Assembly: GCA_040754475.1 (NCBI GenBank) | Contig: JBFMCN010000073.1 | Coordinates: 1 to 23,203, forward strand | Source of the DNA: JAJPHY01 sp040754475 | GTDB taxonomy: Bacteria > Actinomycetota > UBA4738 > HRBIN12 | Direction: 5' to 3' | DNA: 23,203 nt | Part shown: piece by piece, positions 1 through 7,448 of the stretch | Layout of the letters: each line of letters begins with the position of its first letter | Position numbering within the stretch: position 1 is the first letter of the stretch | The notes under the pieces: model-generated | Told to the model about the DNA's origin: nothing | Seen by the model: the letters and a program-made list of their open reading frames with translations, nothing else | Databases searched by the model: none | Made by a program: the position numbers and the translations under genes

Positions 1-1062
1 GTCGCCTTGCAGGTGAACCCACGACCCGAAGTCGAAGCCGAAGTGCAGGAACCAGCCGAGATAGGAGACGAGGTACACGGCCGCGGGAAGCAGGAGGAAC
101 CACAGAACGAGGGCAGGTCCTTCTCGGCCGATCGTGGACCACACGTAGCGCTGCATGCCGATTCGCCTGCGTCGCGTCAGTTCCCACAGGAACGACACGA
201 AGATCGCGCCGGCGATCGCGGTTACTCCCGACCACTTGGTCGCGAAGGCCGCGCCCAGGGCGAGTCCCGCCGCGATGCGCCACGGCCGCAGGAGCGGAGA
301 CGGTACGCGTTGAGGCACGGGCGGTCTGGGGGATGGCGGGGCGGAGACGACCCCTGAGCCCTCCGCGATCCCCTCTGCGGTCGAGCCGTCGCTTGAGCGC
401 GTCGCAGCCGGCGGCGAAGAGGTCGCCGAAGCCCCGCCATCCCCCGGCGCCGGAGGCAACGGGGGCATGCGGCGTTCGATCCAGCGGCGGTCGAGGAGCA
501 GGAACACGAACCCGAGGACGATCCAGAACGTCACGAAGATGTCGAGCATCGAGACGCGCGACTGCACGAAGTTCAGGCTCTCGGTCGCGATCAGCAGCCC
601 GCCGCCGAACGTCCAGATCGGGCTTCCGACAAGCAGCTGAACGATCACGGCGAGGAGCATCACGGTGGCGGTGCCGGCGACCGCCGAGGACACGCGCCAT
701 CCGAAGGAGTCGGTTCCGAAGGCGAGCTCGCCGAGCGCGATCGCCCACTTGCCGAGTGGGGGGTGAACCCACGCGCCGGTGTCTTGCTTGTCACTTCGCC
801 AGTACTTCTCGTCGCCCGAGGTGACGTCGCAAATCTCGTTGGAGTGGCCGAGGAGGATACAGGCCGACTTCGAGTAGTAGATCTCGTCGAAGACCCTGCC
901 GTGTGGGTAGCCGAGGTGGACGAATCGGAGCCCCCCGGCGATGAGCCCGACCGCGATTACCGCGACCACGGGACGGTTCAGCCATCGCCGCAGTCCCTCG
1001 AGCGCGCCCGGTGGGGCGGACTGAGTGGGCGCGGTCTCGGCTTGCGTAGGCGCCGGCTGCAT
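1..1062 (-). CDS. pmt: Protein O-mannosyltransferase (PMT family), 3' end outside window
   Basis: The minus strand stays open from an ATG at 1062 to the window edge (354 codons, no stop), so only the N-terminal part is present. The family is a multipass membrane enzyme that moves mannose from polyprenyl-phosphate mannose onto Ser/Thr of exported proteins. Visible marks are a first membrane helix at about residues 33-48, the catalytic FDEIYY motif (D59, E60) in the first outer loop, VHPPLGKW at about 99-106, and further helices at about 135-195, 260-295 and 320-340. Residues 199-258 form a Pro/Ser/Ala-rich, probably disordered loop between helices. The gene diverges from rsmI, as pmt does in mycobacteria. 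A TACCAT box (1072-1077, minus strand) lies 9 bases before the ATG, suggesting a leaderless mRNA. An in-frame ATG at 1128 is possible but would run into the rsmI start region. Confidence 0.9.
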   Translation of the reverse strand, partial: MQPAPTQAETAPTQSAPPGALEGLRRWLNRPVVAVIAVGLIAGGLRFVHLGYPHGRVFDEIYYSKSACILLGHSNEICDVTSGDEKYWRSDKQDTGAWVHPPLGKWAIALGELAFGTDSFGWRVSSAVAGTATVMLLAVIVQLLVGSPIWTFGGGLLIATESLNFVQSRVSMLDIFVTFWIVLGFVFLLLDRRWIERRMPPLPPAPGDGGASATSSPPAATRSSDGSTAEGIAEGSGVVSAPPSPRPPVPQRVPSPLLRPWRIAAGLALGAAFATKWSGVTAIAGAIFVSFLWELTRRRRIGMQRYVWSTIGREGPALVLWFLLLPAAVYLVSYLGWFLHFGFDFGSWVHLQGD

Positions 1063-1071
1063 CGGACCCCG

Positions 1072-1077
1072 ATGGTA
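1072..1077 (-). promoter_or_regulatory. -10 box for leaderless pmt transcript
   Basis: On the minus strand TACCAT fits the actinobacterial TANNNT -10 consensus and ends 9 bases before the pmt ATG, which puts the transcript start at or next to the start codon. No Shine-Dalgarno sequence is visible. No convincing -35 box is seen. Confidence 0.4.
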
Positions 1078-1134
1078 TGCGAGAAAGCGACGCTCGAACG
1101 CGCAGTGGCCGGCCGGGCGTGACAACATCGTGTC

Positions 1135-1956
1135 GTGACCGGCACGCTGTATCTGGTCGGCACGCCGATCGGCAACCTCGGCGACATGAGCGAGCGAGCG
1201 CGGGCCACGCTCGCGTCGGTGGACCTCGTCGCGACGGAGGACACCCGCCGCTCGGGCAGGCTCCTCGCACACTTCGGCATCGAGGCGAAGACGGTCTCGC
1301 TGTTCGAGGCGAACGAGGTTCGAAGGACCGAGGAGCTCCTGAGCGCGCTTCGCTCCGGGAAGGACGTCGCCGTAGTCTCGGACGCCGGGATGCCGGCGCT
1401 CTCGGATCCCGGGTTCCGTCTCGTGCGAGCGTGCGTCGAGGAGGGGATCGACGTCCGTGTCGTACCGGGCCCATCTGCGGCCGTGTCTGCGCTCGTCGTG
1501 TCCGGGCTCCCCACCGATCGCTTCGTCTTCGAGGGATTCCTGCCGCGACGCGTTGGACAGCGAACAGCGCGGCTGCGGTCGCTCGCACACGACCCGCGAA
1601 CGATCGTCCTGTTCGAGTCGCCGAACCGAGTGACCCAACTCCTGCGCGAGGTCCTCGAGGAACTGGGGGACAGGCGCACGGCGGTTGCCCGAGAGCTGAC
1701 GAAGCTGCACGAGGAAGTGCTGCGCGGTCCCGTCTCGAAGGTCCTCGCGCGACTCGAGAGCGGCAAGCCCAAGGGCGAGATGGTGGTCGTCCTCGAAGGA
1801 GCGAGGGAGCCGGACGTGCCCGACTTCGACGAGCTGGTCGAACAGGCCCGGGCGCTCGTGACGGCGGGGATGCGCAAGCGGGACGCCGCAGTCGAGACCG
1901 CCCGCCGGCGGGGCGGCTCCACGAACGCGATCTACCGCGCTCTTCTGAGGAACTAG
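1135..1956 (+). CDS. rsmI: 16S rRNA (cytidine1402-2'-O)-methyltransferase
   Basis: This 273-residue protein is a SAM-dependent tetrapyrrole-methylase-fold enzyme that 2'-O-methylates C1402 in the ribosomal P site. The N-terminus carries the hallmark GTPIGNLGD (residues 9-17), followed by EDTRRSGRLL, VSDAGMPALSDPG and VVPGPSA, all in family order. The length matches the usual 270-290 residues. The GTG at 1135 is chosen because the conserved LYLVGTPIG begins four residues later. No clear Shine-Dalgarno sequence precedes it, so it may be leaderless like its neighbours. It diverges from pmt across 72 bases. Its stop codon lies inside the left arm of a long inverted repeat (1942-1982) that probably ends the transcript. 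Assignment is firm. Confidence 0.95.
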   Translation: MTGTLYLVGTPIGNLGDMSERARATLASVDLVATEDTRRSGRLLAHFGIEAKTVSLFEANEVRRTEELLSALRSGKDVAVVSDAGMPALSDPGFRLVRACVEEGIDVRVVPGPSAAVSALVVSGLPTDRFVFEGFLPRRVGQRTARLRSLAHDPRTIVLFESPNRVTQLLREVLEELGDRRTAVARELTKLHEEVLRGPVSKVLARLESGKPKGEMVVVLEGAREPDVPDFDELVEQARALVTAGMRKRDAAVETARRRGGSTNAIYRALLRN

Positions 1957-1982
1957 TCCGTTATAGACTAGTTGCTCAGAAG
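1942..1982 (+). terminator. Terminator-like hairpin at the end of rsmI
   Basis: CTTCTGAGGAACTAGT (1942-1957) pairs with ACTAGTTGCTCAGAAG (1967-1982) with a single G-G mismatch and a 9-base loop. The rsmI stop codon (1954-1956) lies in the left arm. No T-run follows, so this is either a U-less actinobacterial terminator or an mRNA 3'-end stabiliser. Confidence 0.55.
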
Positions 1983-2015
1983 CCCCTAAGCCACGCCGAG
2001 CGTTGCCCCGGCCTC

Positions 2016-2021
2016 TAGAAT
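2016..2021 (+). promoter_or_regulatory. -10 box for leaderless metG transcript
   Basis: TAGAAT matches TANNNT and ends 9 bases before the metG ATG, with no Shine-Dalgarno sequence between. It lies just after the hairpin that closes rsmI, which supports independent transcription of metG. I see no good -35 match at 16-18 bases. Confidence 0.45.
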
Positions 2022-2030
2022 GACGCGGCC

Positions 2031-3569
2031 ATGGGCCGGGACGTCTTCTACATCACAACTCCGATCTACTACCCGAACGATGTTCCTCACATAGGCCACG
2101 CGTACGACGCGGTCGCGACCGACGTGATCGCGCGGTACCACCGGCTCGCGGGGCAGGAGGTCTTCCATCTGACGGGGACCGACGAGCACGGCCTGAAACT
2201 CCAGCGGGCGGCCGAGTCGGCCGGTGTGGATCCCCAGCGGTGGGTCGACGAGATGGAGCCTCGATGGAGGGAGGTGTGGGCGCGGCTCGACATCAGGTAT
2301 GACGACTACATCCGAACCACCGAGCCGCGTCACGAGGCCGCCGTGACGAAGCTGCTGGGGGCCGTATACGAGAACGGCCGGGACGATATCTACCTTGGTC
2401 AATACGAAGGCCTCTATTGCGTCGCGTGCGAGGCCTATTTCTCGGAGGACGATCTTGCGGACGGCAAGTGCCCGATCCACGACCGCCCCGTCGAGCGCAT
2501 GAAGGAAGAGAACTACTTCTTCCGTCTGTCGGCGTACCGGGACCGTCTGCTCCAGCACTACGAGGCGAACCCGCTCGCCGTGCAACCCGAGGCGCGCCGG
2601 AACGAGGTGCTCTCGACGATCCGAGGCGGCCTACAGGACTTCTCGATCTCGCGGACGTCGTTCAGGTGGGGTGTGCCGATCCCCTGGGATCCCGCGCACA
2701 TCACGTATGTGTGGTTCGACGCGCTGACCAACTACGTCACCGCGGCCGGGTACGCCGACGACCCCGAGCGCTTCTCACGTGTCTGGCCGGCGGACATCCA
2801 CATGATCGGAAAGGACATCCTCCGGTTCCACGCGGTCTACTGGCCCGCCATGCTGATGGCCGGCGGCGTCGAACCGCCGACCCAGGTCTGGGCTCACGGG
2901 TTCCTGACTGTGGGCGGCCAGAAGATGTCGAAGACGAACGCCACCGGGATCCACCCGTTCGAGCTCCTCGACCATTTCGGTGTGGACTCGTATCGCTACT
3001 ACTTCATGCGTGAGATCCAGTTCGGGCAGGACGGCGTCTTCTCCTGGGAGTCGATGGTCGATCGCCACAACGCCGACCTCGCGAACGGCCTGGGGAACCT
3101 CGCGAGCCGGGTGCTGGCGATGCTCGGTTCGTTCTTCGGTGGGGCGGTGCCGGAGGCGGCGATGGACGGTGCCGAGGCCGACCTCCCCGCCGTCACAGCC
3201 GACGCGGCGCGCCGGTTCCGGGAGCAGATGAACGCAGCCGCCATCTCACAGGCGCTGGCGGCGGTCTGGGAGATCGTCGCTCGCGCGAACGTCTACCTCG
3301 TGGAGAGAGAGCCGTGGAAGCTGGCGAAGGACGACGCCAGGCGGGACGAGCTCGCCTCGGTCTTGTATGCGGCGGCGGAGACCCTCCGGATCCTCGCCGT
3401 GCTGATATCGCCGATCATGCCGGGCGCCGCAGAGCGCCTGTGGGAACAGCTCGGGATCCCGGAGCCGCTCGGCTCGGTACACCTGCCCGAAGCGGCCGGA
3501 TGGGGTCGGCTTGCGCCCGGGACGAGAGCCACCAAGGGCGAGTCGCTATTCCCGCGCCTCGACTCCTGA
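2031..3569 (+). CDS. metG: Methionyl-tRNA synthetase
   Basis: This 512-residue class I synthetase charges tRNA-Met with methionine. The HIGH motif appears as HIGH (residues 20-23), the signature loop as KMSKT (298-302), and a zinc knuckle is formed by CVAC at about 130 and KCPIH at about 145. The helical anticodon-binding domain fills the C-terminal third, and there is no C-terminal EMAP/Trbp111 extension. Length and layout fit the compact actinobacterial type. Threonine at the last position of KMSKS, followed by NATGIHPF, is a variant I recall from other actinobacterial enzymes, so it is not taken as a defect. The ATG at 2031 directly precedes the conserved FYITTPIYYPN. It sits between rsmI and tatD, as in mycobacteria. 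Confidence 0.96.
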   Translation: MGRDVFYITTPIYYPNDVPHIGHAYDAVATDVIARYHRLAGQEVFHLTGTDEHGLKLQRAAESAGVDPQRWVDEMEPRWREVWARLDIRYDDYIRTTEPRHEAAVTKLLGAVYENGRDDIYLGQYEGLYCVACEAYFSEDDLADGKCPIHDRPVERMKEENYFFRLSAYRDRLLQHYEANPLAVQPEARRNEVLSTIRGGLQDFSISRTSFRWGVPIPWDPAHITYVWFDALTNYVTAAGYADDPERFSRVWPADIHMIGKDILRFHAVYWPAMLMAGGVEPPTQVWAHGFLTVGGQKMSKTNATGIHPFELLDHFGVDSYRYYFMREIQFGQDGVFSWESMVDRHNADLANGLGNLASRVLAMLGSFFGGAVPEAAMDGAEADLPAVTADAARRFREQMNAAAISQALAAVWEIVARANVYLVEREPWKLAKDDARRDELASVLYAAAETLRILAVLISPIMPGAAERLWEQLGIPEPLGSVHLPEAAGWGRLAPGTRATKGESLFPRLDS

Positions 3570-3675
3570 GTGAAGGTTCTCGAAATGGCGTTTCACGTGC
3601 GACTCCGCCCCTCGACTCCGGGTGGACACGCGGCGGGAGGAGGCGTGCGCCGAAGGCGGTTCCAATCACGGCGGT

Positions 3676-3703
3676 TTGACCCAAGGTCGAGAGACCGTAT
3701 CGT
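3676..3703 (+). promoter_or_regulatory. Promoter for leaderless tatD
   Basis: TTGACC (3676-3681), a 16-base spacer and TATCGT (3698-3703) form a good housekeeping-type promoter. The -10 box ends 8 bases before the tatD ATG at 3712, leaving no room for a ribosome binding site, so a leaderless mRNA is expected. Confidence 0.6.
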
Positions 3704-3711
3704 GGCGTTCG

Positions 3712-4506
3712 ATGAGCGAACAGAAACCTAAACTCCCGGTGAAGGGCGGGGCCGTTGACGCCCACTGCCATCTGTTCCTGGTCGAGGAGGAACCTCGACG
3801 ATTGATCGAGACTGCGCGGGGGGCCGGGGTCGGCACGCTGGTCTGCGCGGGGATCGACCCCGAGACGAGCGGGCGATCGGTCGACCTGGCCCGGTCCTTC
3901 GAAGGCGTGTTCGCCACGGCAGGGATGCATCCACACACCGCGTCAGAGTTCGACGCCGCTTCCCGGGCTGCCATAGGAGAGCTTCTTGCCGACCCCCTGG
4001 TCGTTGGTGTCGGGGAGTGTGGCCTGGACTTCCACAGGATGCGCTCGCCGCGGGAAGACCAGGAGCGAGTCTTCCGTTTCCATGTCTCCTTGAGCCGTGA
4101 GTCCGGGACTCCACTCGTGGTTCACGTTCGAGACGCGTGGCCCGAGATCCTTCGACTTCTGGATGAGGGATCGGCAGAGCGGGTGGTTCTCCACTGTTTC
4201 AGTGGGGCTGTGGATATCGCGCGCGAGTGCGCGGCGCGCGGCTACTTCCTGTCGTTTGCGGGGAACGTGACCTACCCGAAGAACCAACACCTTCGAGACG
4301 CGGCGGCCTCGGCGCCGGGCGATCGCATCCTCGTCGAGACCGACAGCCCGTTCCTCGCCCCGCAGAGACTCCGGGGGCGCGACAACGAACCGGCGAACGT
4401 TCTGGCCGTGATCGAAGAGATCGCTCGCGTTCGCGGCGAGACCGCCGAGTCGGTTCTGAAGGCGACATCCGCGAACGCACGCGCCGCATTCCCTCGTCTT
4501 CGGTAG
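3712..4506 (+). CDS. tatD: TatD-family metal-dependent hydrolase (DNase)
   Basis: This 264-residue TIM-barrel hydrolase of the TatD/YcfH family has metal-dependent DNase activity in characterised members. The metal ligands are visible: DAHCHL (H18, H20), GECGLDFH (E102), VHVRDAW, LHCFSG and ETDSPFLAP (D211). Length is normal for the family. The ATG at 3712 is preferred over an upstream in-frame ATG at 3622 because the extra 30 residues are low-complexity and a promoter lies inside them. It is located between metG and the rpfB-position gene, exactly as in M. tuberculosis. The physiological role of the family is not settled; DNA repair, apoptosis-like DNA degradation and tRNA processing have all been proposed. 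Confidence 0.93.
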   Translation: MSEQKPKLPVKGGAVDAHCHLFLVEEEPRRLIETARGAGVGTLVCAGIDPETSGRSVDLARSFEGVFATAGMHPHTASEFDAASRAAIGELLADPLVVGVGECGLDFHRMRSPREDQERVFRFHVSLSRESGTPLVVHVRDAWPEILRLLDEGSAERVVLHCFSGAVDIARECAARGYFLSFAGNVTYPKNQHLRDAAASAPGDRILVETDSPFLAPQRLRGRDNEPANVLAVIEEIARVRGETAESVLKATSANARAAFPRLR

Positions 4507-4553
4507 GGGGAGAGCGAGTCACACTCGCCCGAACACCCGTTCGATTCTCGAGT

Positions 4554-4583
4554 TTGCAGTGAGGGTTGAGGGTTTGGTACGGT
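4554..4583 (+). promoter_or_regulatory. Candidate promoter of the rlpA-like/rsmA/ispE operon
   Basis: TTGCAG (4554-4559), 18 bases, and TACGGT (4578-4583) give a plausible promoter just downstream of tatD. Transcription would begin near 4590 and leave a leader of about 70 bases before the preferred start codon at 4661. Confidence 0.45.
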
Positions 4584-4599
4584 TCGGGTCCGTGCTCAT

Positions 4600-4660
4600 G
4601 GAGGCTTCGGTCCGGCCCCACCGCCGCTTCCCCCGAGGCCTTCTTCCGACAGGAGGAAGG
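4600..4660 (+). promoter_or_regulatory. Candidate RNA switch: mutually exclusive stems controlling a Shine-Dalgarno sequence
   Basis: Stem 1 pairs 4639-4647 with 4652-4660 (CCTTCTTCC with GGAGGAAGG, one G-U, loop GACA) and buries the whole AGGAGG ribosome binding site. Stem 2 pairs 4600-4610 with 4633-4643 (GGAGGCTTCGG with CCGAGGCCTTC, two G-U pairs, 22-base loop). Both stems need bases 4639-4643, so they cannot coexist: forming stem 2 frees the ribosome binding site. The pairing is read directly from sequence; the regulatory role is inferred. I recall a reported RNA switch in the leader of the M. tuberculosis rpfB-ksgA-ispE operon, the equivalent position. Confidence 0.45.
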
Positions 4661-5740
4661 ATGCGGGTTCGTCCGGCCCGGGTCCGCAGGTTGCGGATCC
4701 GCAAGGCGATCGGCAGCTCGGTGCTCGCCGTCTCCCTGCTCGCCGTCGGCTCGCTCTACCTGTGGCTCGATAAGAACGTGACCCTCGTGGTGAACGGGCA
4801 TCCGCAGGCCTTTCACACCCTGAGCACGACCGTTGGGCAGCTCCTCGAAACGAAGGGGATCGTCCTCGACGGTGAAGCCGTTGTGCAGCCGCCGCCGGCG
4901 ACGCAACTCGCCGACGGCATGACCGTCGTGGTGGACACAAACGTGTCCGCTGCGTCGGTCCCTCAGGCCGCCGAGAGTGTGGGGGTCTGGGTGGTGGACG
5001 GGGCGCAAGGACTGTCGCTCAAGATGGCGCTCCAGAGCACCGAGAACCGGTTCTCCGCGGGGGAGCCGGTCGGGCCATCTCCGGTGGTGCGCGCGCGGGT
5101 CGTCGTGAAGGGGAAGGAACACGGCGTGCTCACGAATGCGGGTTCCGTCGGAGAACTCCTCTCGGCCATGGGGATCAGGCCCGACCGCAACGATCGCGTT
5201 CGTCCGTCACCCAGCACCCCCCTCCACTTCGGAGCGTTGGTCCGGTACGTCGACGTCGAGTTCGAGAAGGAGCGGGTCGTCGTTCCGATCCCGTACCAGA
5301 GCTTCACGTCTTACTCGAGCGATCTGCCGCCGGGTGAGGTGCAGGTTGTCCAGTCGGGACAGGCGGGCTCGACGCTCCAGCTGTTCCGCCTGAAGTTCGT
5401 CGACGGCAAGATGGTCGGCCGACGGCTTCTCTCGAAGCGCGTCCTTCATCCCGCAGTCGAAGAGCGACGCGTGATCGGCAAGGCCCAGACGCCTGCCGGA
5501 ACGGAGGTCGGCGAAGCCTGCTGGTACGACGCGGTTGGGAGCGAACTCACCGCCGCCCACCCCTGGCTGCCCTTCGGAACGATTGTCACCGTCACCAACC
5601 TTGCGAACGGCAAGAGCGTGAAGGTGGTAATCAACGACCGTGGACCTTTCGGCGGGCGCATCATCGACCTCTCCCCGGAGGCCTTCTCGACGCTCGCACC
5701 ACTCAGCGTCGGGGTCATCCAGGTCAGACTCACCTGGTGA
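4661..5740 (+). CDS. Membrane-anchored DUF348-G5-RlpA (double-psi beta-barrel) cell-wall protein
   Basis: This 359-residue protein sits where rpfB normally lies. It has a basic N-terminus, a transmembrane anchor (about 15-35), two DUF348-like units (about 38-92 and 145-198), a G5-like segment (about 198-272) and a C-terminal RlpA-type double-psi beta-barrel (283-357) with AAHPWLPFGT, VTNLANGKSV and INDRGPFGGRIIDLS. RlpA barrels in characterised proteins are lytic transglycosylases acting on naked glycan; the equivalents of the catalytic His and Asp are H300 and D326. The TASGE-like stretch normally found between WYG and TAAH is missing, so activity is uncertain. The DUF348-G5 front end is that of RpfB, but the resuscitation-promoting domain is replaced. 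The ATG at 4661 is chosen because AGGAGG precedes it; GTG 4559 and ATG 4598 are alternatives. It is probably cotranscribed with rsmA. Confidence 0.85.
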   Translation: MRVRPARVRRLRIRKAIGSSVLAVSLLAVGSLYLWLDKNVTLVVNGHPQAFHTLSTTVGQLLETKGIVLDGEAVVQPPPATQLADGMTVVVDTNVSAASVPQAAESVGVWVVDGAQGLSLKMALQSTENRFSAGEPVGPSPVVRARVVVKGKEHGVLTNAGSVGELLSAMGIRPDRNDRVRPSPSTPLHFGALVRYVDVEFEKERVVVPIPYQSFTSYSSDLPPGEVQVVQSGQAGSTLQLFRLKFVDGKMVGRRLLSKRVLHPAVEERRVIGKAQTPAGTEVGEACWYDAVGSELTAAHPWLPFGTIVTVTNLANGKSVKVVINDRGPFGGRIIDLSPEAFSTLAPLSVGVIQVRLTW

Positions 5741-6593
5741 CGGTGCCCTCGGGCTCGGCGCCCTGAGGGACCTCGCCGCCCGGCACCGAATCCGGCCAAC
5801 GAAGGCGCTCGGGCAAAGCTTCCTGGTTGATCCGAACCTCGCCCGGGCGATCGTCGTCGACGCGGGGGTGCTGCGAGGCGAGCGCGTCGTCGAGATCGGG
5901 GCCGGTCTCGGTTCGCTGACGGCGGCGCTCGCGGAGAGTGGTGCGACTGTGCTCGCCGTGGAGTTCGACCGCTCCCTCCGGCCGGCGCTGCGTGAGGTGC
6001 TCGGGTCGTACCCGAACGTTCGACTGGAGTTCGGCGACGCGCTTCGGATGAAGTGGGATTCGCTCCTGGGAGAGGACGAGTGGAGGATGGTCTCCAATCT
6101 GCCCTACAGCGTCGCGGTGCCGATCGTGATGCAGATGCTCGAAGGGGTGCCGCAGGTGTCTTCGTACCTCGTCATGGTTCAGCGGGAGGTCGGAGCGCGG
6201 CTCGTCGCGGAACCGGGCGACGTCGGCTACGGGGCCGTGAGCGTGCGAGTCGCCTACCGTGCGGATCGCGCGCTGGTTCGCCGCGTCCCTCCGACCGTGT
6301 TCTGGCCGCGGCCGAAGGTGGAGTCCGTGCTCGTTCGCCTCACTCCTCGGCAGCCGTCGGTGGATGTGGACCCGGCGGCGCTGTTCCGTGTGGTTCAGGA
6401 GGGCTTCGCCGAGCGACGCAAGACCATGAAGAACGCTCTGCGCCGGCTGGGGCTGGGCCCTTCGGACGCGACCCGGATCATGAAGACGTGCGGCCTGTCG
6501 CCGGATGCACGAGCGGAGACGCTCGGACTGGTCGAGTTCTCCCGCCTCACCACGGCGCTCATCCGCGAGGGCGTCCTGGAAGGACCGTCGTGA
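5640..6593 (+). CDS. rsmA: 16S rRNA dimethyladenosine transferase (5' end uncertain)
   Basis: This SAM-dependent enzyme (KsgA) dimethylates A1518 and A1519 of 16S rRNA late in small-subunit assembly. Visible motifs are RPTKALGQSFLVDPN, VVEIGAGLGSLT (SAM-binding motif I), AVEFD, NLPYSVAVPIV (target-base motif) and FWPRPKVESVLVRL. The homologous part begins at about 5755. The only ATG/GTG/TTG in frame ahead of it is GTG 5640, which would overlap the preceding gene by 101 bases and add about 40 Ser/Arg-rich residues that look like its shadow. The expected coupled start is GTG 5737, overlapping the upstream TGA, but it is in another frame and stops at 5764. A non-standard CTG at 5763, or one missing base near 5761, would give about 276 residues, the usual size. 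The end overlaps ispE by GTGA. Confidence 0.88.
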   Translation: MDLSAGASSTSPRRPSRRSHHSASGSSRSDSPGDGALGLGALRDLAARHRIRPTKALGQSFLVDPNLARAIVVDAGVLRGERVVEIGAGLGSLTAALAESGATVLAVEFDRSLRPALREVLGSYPNVRLEFGDALRMKWDSLLGEDEWRMVSNLPYSVAVPIVMQMLEGVPQVSSYLVMVQREVGARLVAEPGDVGYGAVSVRVAYRADRALVRRVPPTVFWPRPKVESVLVRLTPRQPSVDVDPAALFRVVQEGFAERRKTMKNALRRLGLGPSDATRIMKTCGLSPDARAETLGLVEFSRLTTALIREGVLEGPS

Positions 6594-7447
6594 CCGCCCG
6601 GGAGATACGCCGAAACGCCCACGCCAAGCTGAACGTGTTCCTGCGCGTGCTCCGGCGGAGGGCCGACGGGTACCACGAGATCGAAAGCCTCGTGCTTCCG
6701 ATCTCGCTGTCGGATCGCATCACAGTCAGCGCTGCGGACTCGCTCCAAGTGGAGGTGACCGGAGCAGACCGGCTTGCGGGCGAGGTGCCGGCGGGTGGGT
6801 TGAACCTGGCGCTGGTTGCGGCGCTCGCTATCGCCGACGTATGCGAGCGGGCCGGCGGCGCCCGCATCCGGATCGAGAAGCGGATCCCGGTGGCCGGGGG
6901 GCTGGGCGGCGGGAGCACGGACGCCGCGGCGGTGATCTCGGCGCTGAACGAGCTGTGGAATTGCGCGTTGGACGACACGACGCTCGCGGACCTCGGCAAG
7001 CGGGTCGGCTCCGACGTCCCGGCGATGCTCGCGGGAGGGCCCGTCATCATGCGCGGGCGAGGGCAGCGGACGTCACCGGCGAGCGTTGCCAAGCTCTGGT
7101 GGACGGTGGTCCACTTCGACTTCGGTGTTCGTTCGCCCGACGCCTATCGCTGGTGGGACGAAGACGGAGGCGGAACTGGGCCACGTTCGACGGCCCTTCT
7201 GCTCGCCGCGGCCGCCGGCGATATCGAGGCTCTCGGGCCTCTTCTGTTCAACGATCTCGAGCCGTCGGTGTTCGCCCGCCATCCGGAGATCCGACGGGCG
7301 AAGGAAAGGCTGCTGGAGGCCGGGGCCGTCGGCGCGGTGATGACCGGCAGCGGCTCGTCGGTCGCGGCGCTCGCCCGCAGCCGAGCTCACGCAAGGTCGC
7401 TCGCGAAGGCTTTCCCGGGCTCGATCGTGTGCTGGGGACCTCCGTAG
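6590..7447 (+). CDS. ispE: 4-diphosphocytidyl-2-C-methyl-D-erythritol kinase
   Basis: This 285-residue GHMP kinase phosphorylates CDP-methylerythritol in the MEP pathway for isoprenoids. The N-terminus has HAKLNVFLRVLRRRADGYHE (general base K13), the ATP-binding loop is IPVAGGLGGGSTDAAA (about 98-113), the active-site Asp lies in GSDVPAML (D142), and the C-terminal GHMP motif reads MTGSGSSVAAL. The GTG at 6590 overlaps the rsmA stop as GTGA, a classic translationally coupled start, and the conserved sequence begins within ten residues. It is the third member of the rlpA-like/rsmA/ispE operon, the same order as rpfB-ksgA-ispE in mycobacteria. Confidence 0.95.
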   Translation: MTAREIRRNAHAKLNVFLRVLRRRADGYHEIESLVLPISLSDRITVSAADSLQVEVTGADRLAGEVPAGGLNLALVAALAIADVCERAGGARIRIEKRIPVAGGLGGGSTDAAAVISALNELWNCALDDTTLADLGKRVGSDVPAMLAGGPVIMRGRGQRTSPASVAKLWWTVVHFDFGVRSPDAYRWWDEDGGGTGPRSTALLLAAAAGDIEALGPLLFNDLEPSVFARHPEIRRAKERLLEAGAVGAVMTGSGSSVAALARSRAHARSLAKAFPGSIVCWGPP

Positions 7448-7448
7448 C

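Noticed and set aside
791..1922. Minus-strand open frames across rsmI
   Set aside because: Arg/Ser-rich shadow frames; rsmI on the plus strand carries all family motifs.
2922..2936. KMSKT instead of KMSKS in metG as a damaged active site
   Set aside because: This variant, with the NATGIHPF continuation, is one I recall from other actinobacterial methionyl-tRNA synthetases, so it is probably normal.
4559..4660. Longer start (GTG 4559 or ATG 4598) for the DUF348-G5-RlpA gene
   Set aside because: The added residues are not membrane or domain sequence, and ATG 4661 has AGGAGG just upstream. It remains possible, and would undercut the RNA-switch idea.
4590..4660. Cyclic di-AMP (ydaO-type) riboswitch, known ahead of some actinobacterial rpf genes
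   Set aside because: The leader of about 70 bases is too short for that aptamer and I see none of its conserved segments.
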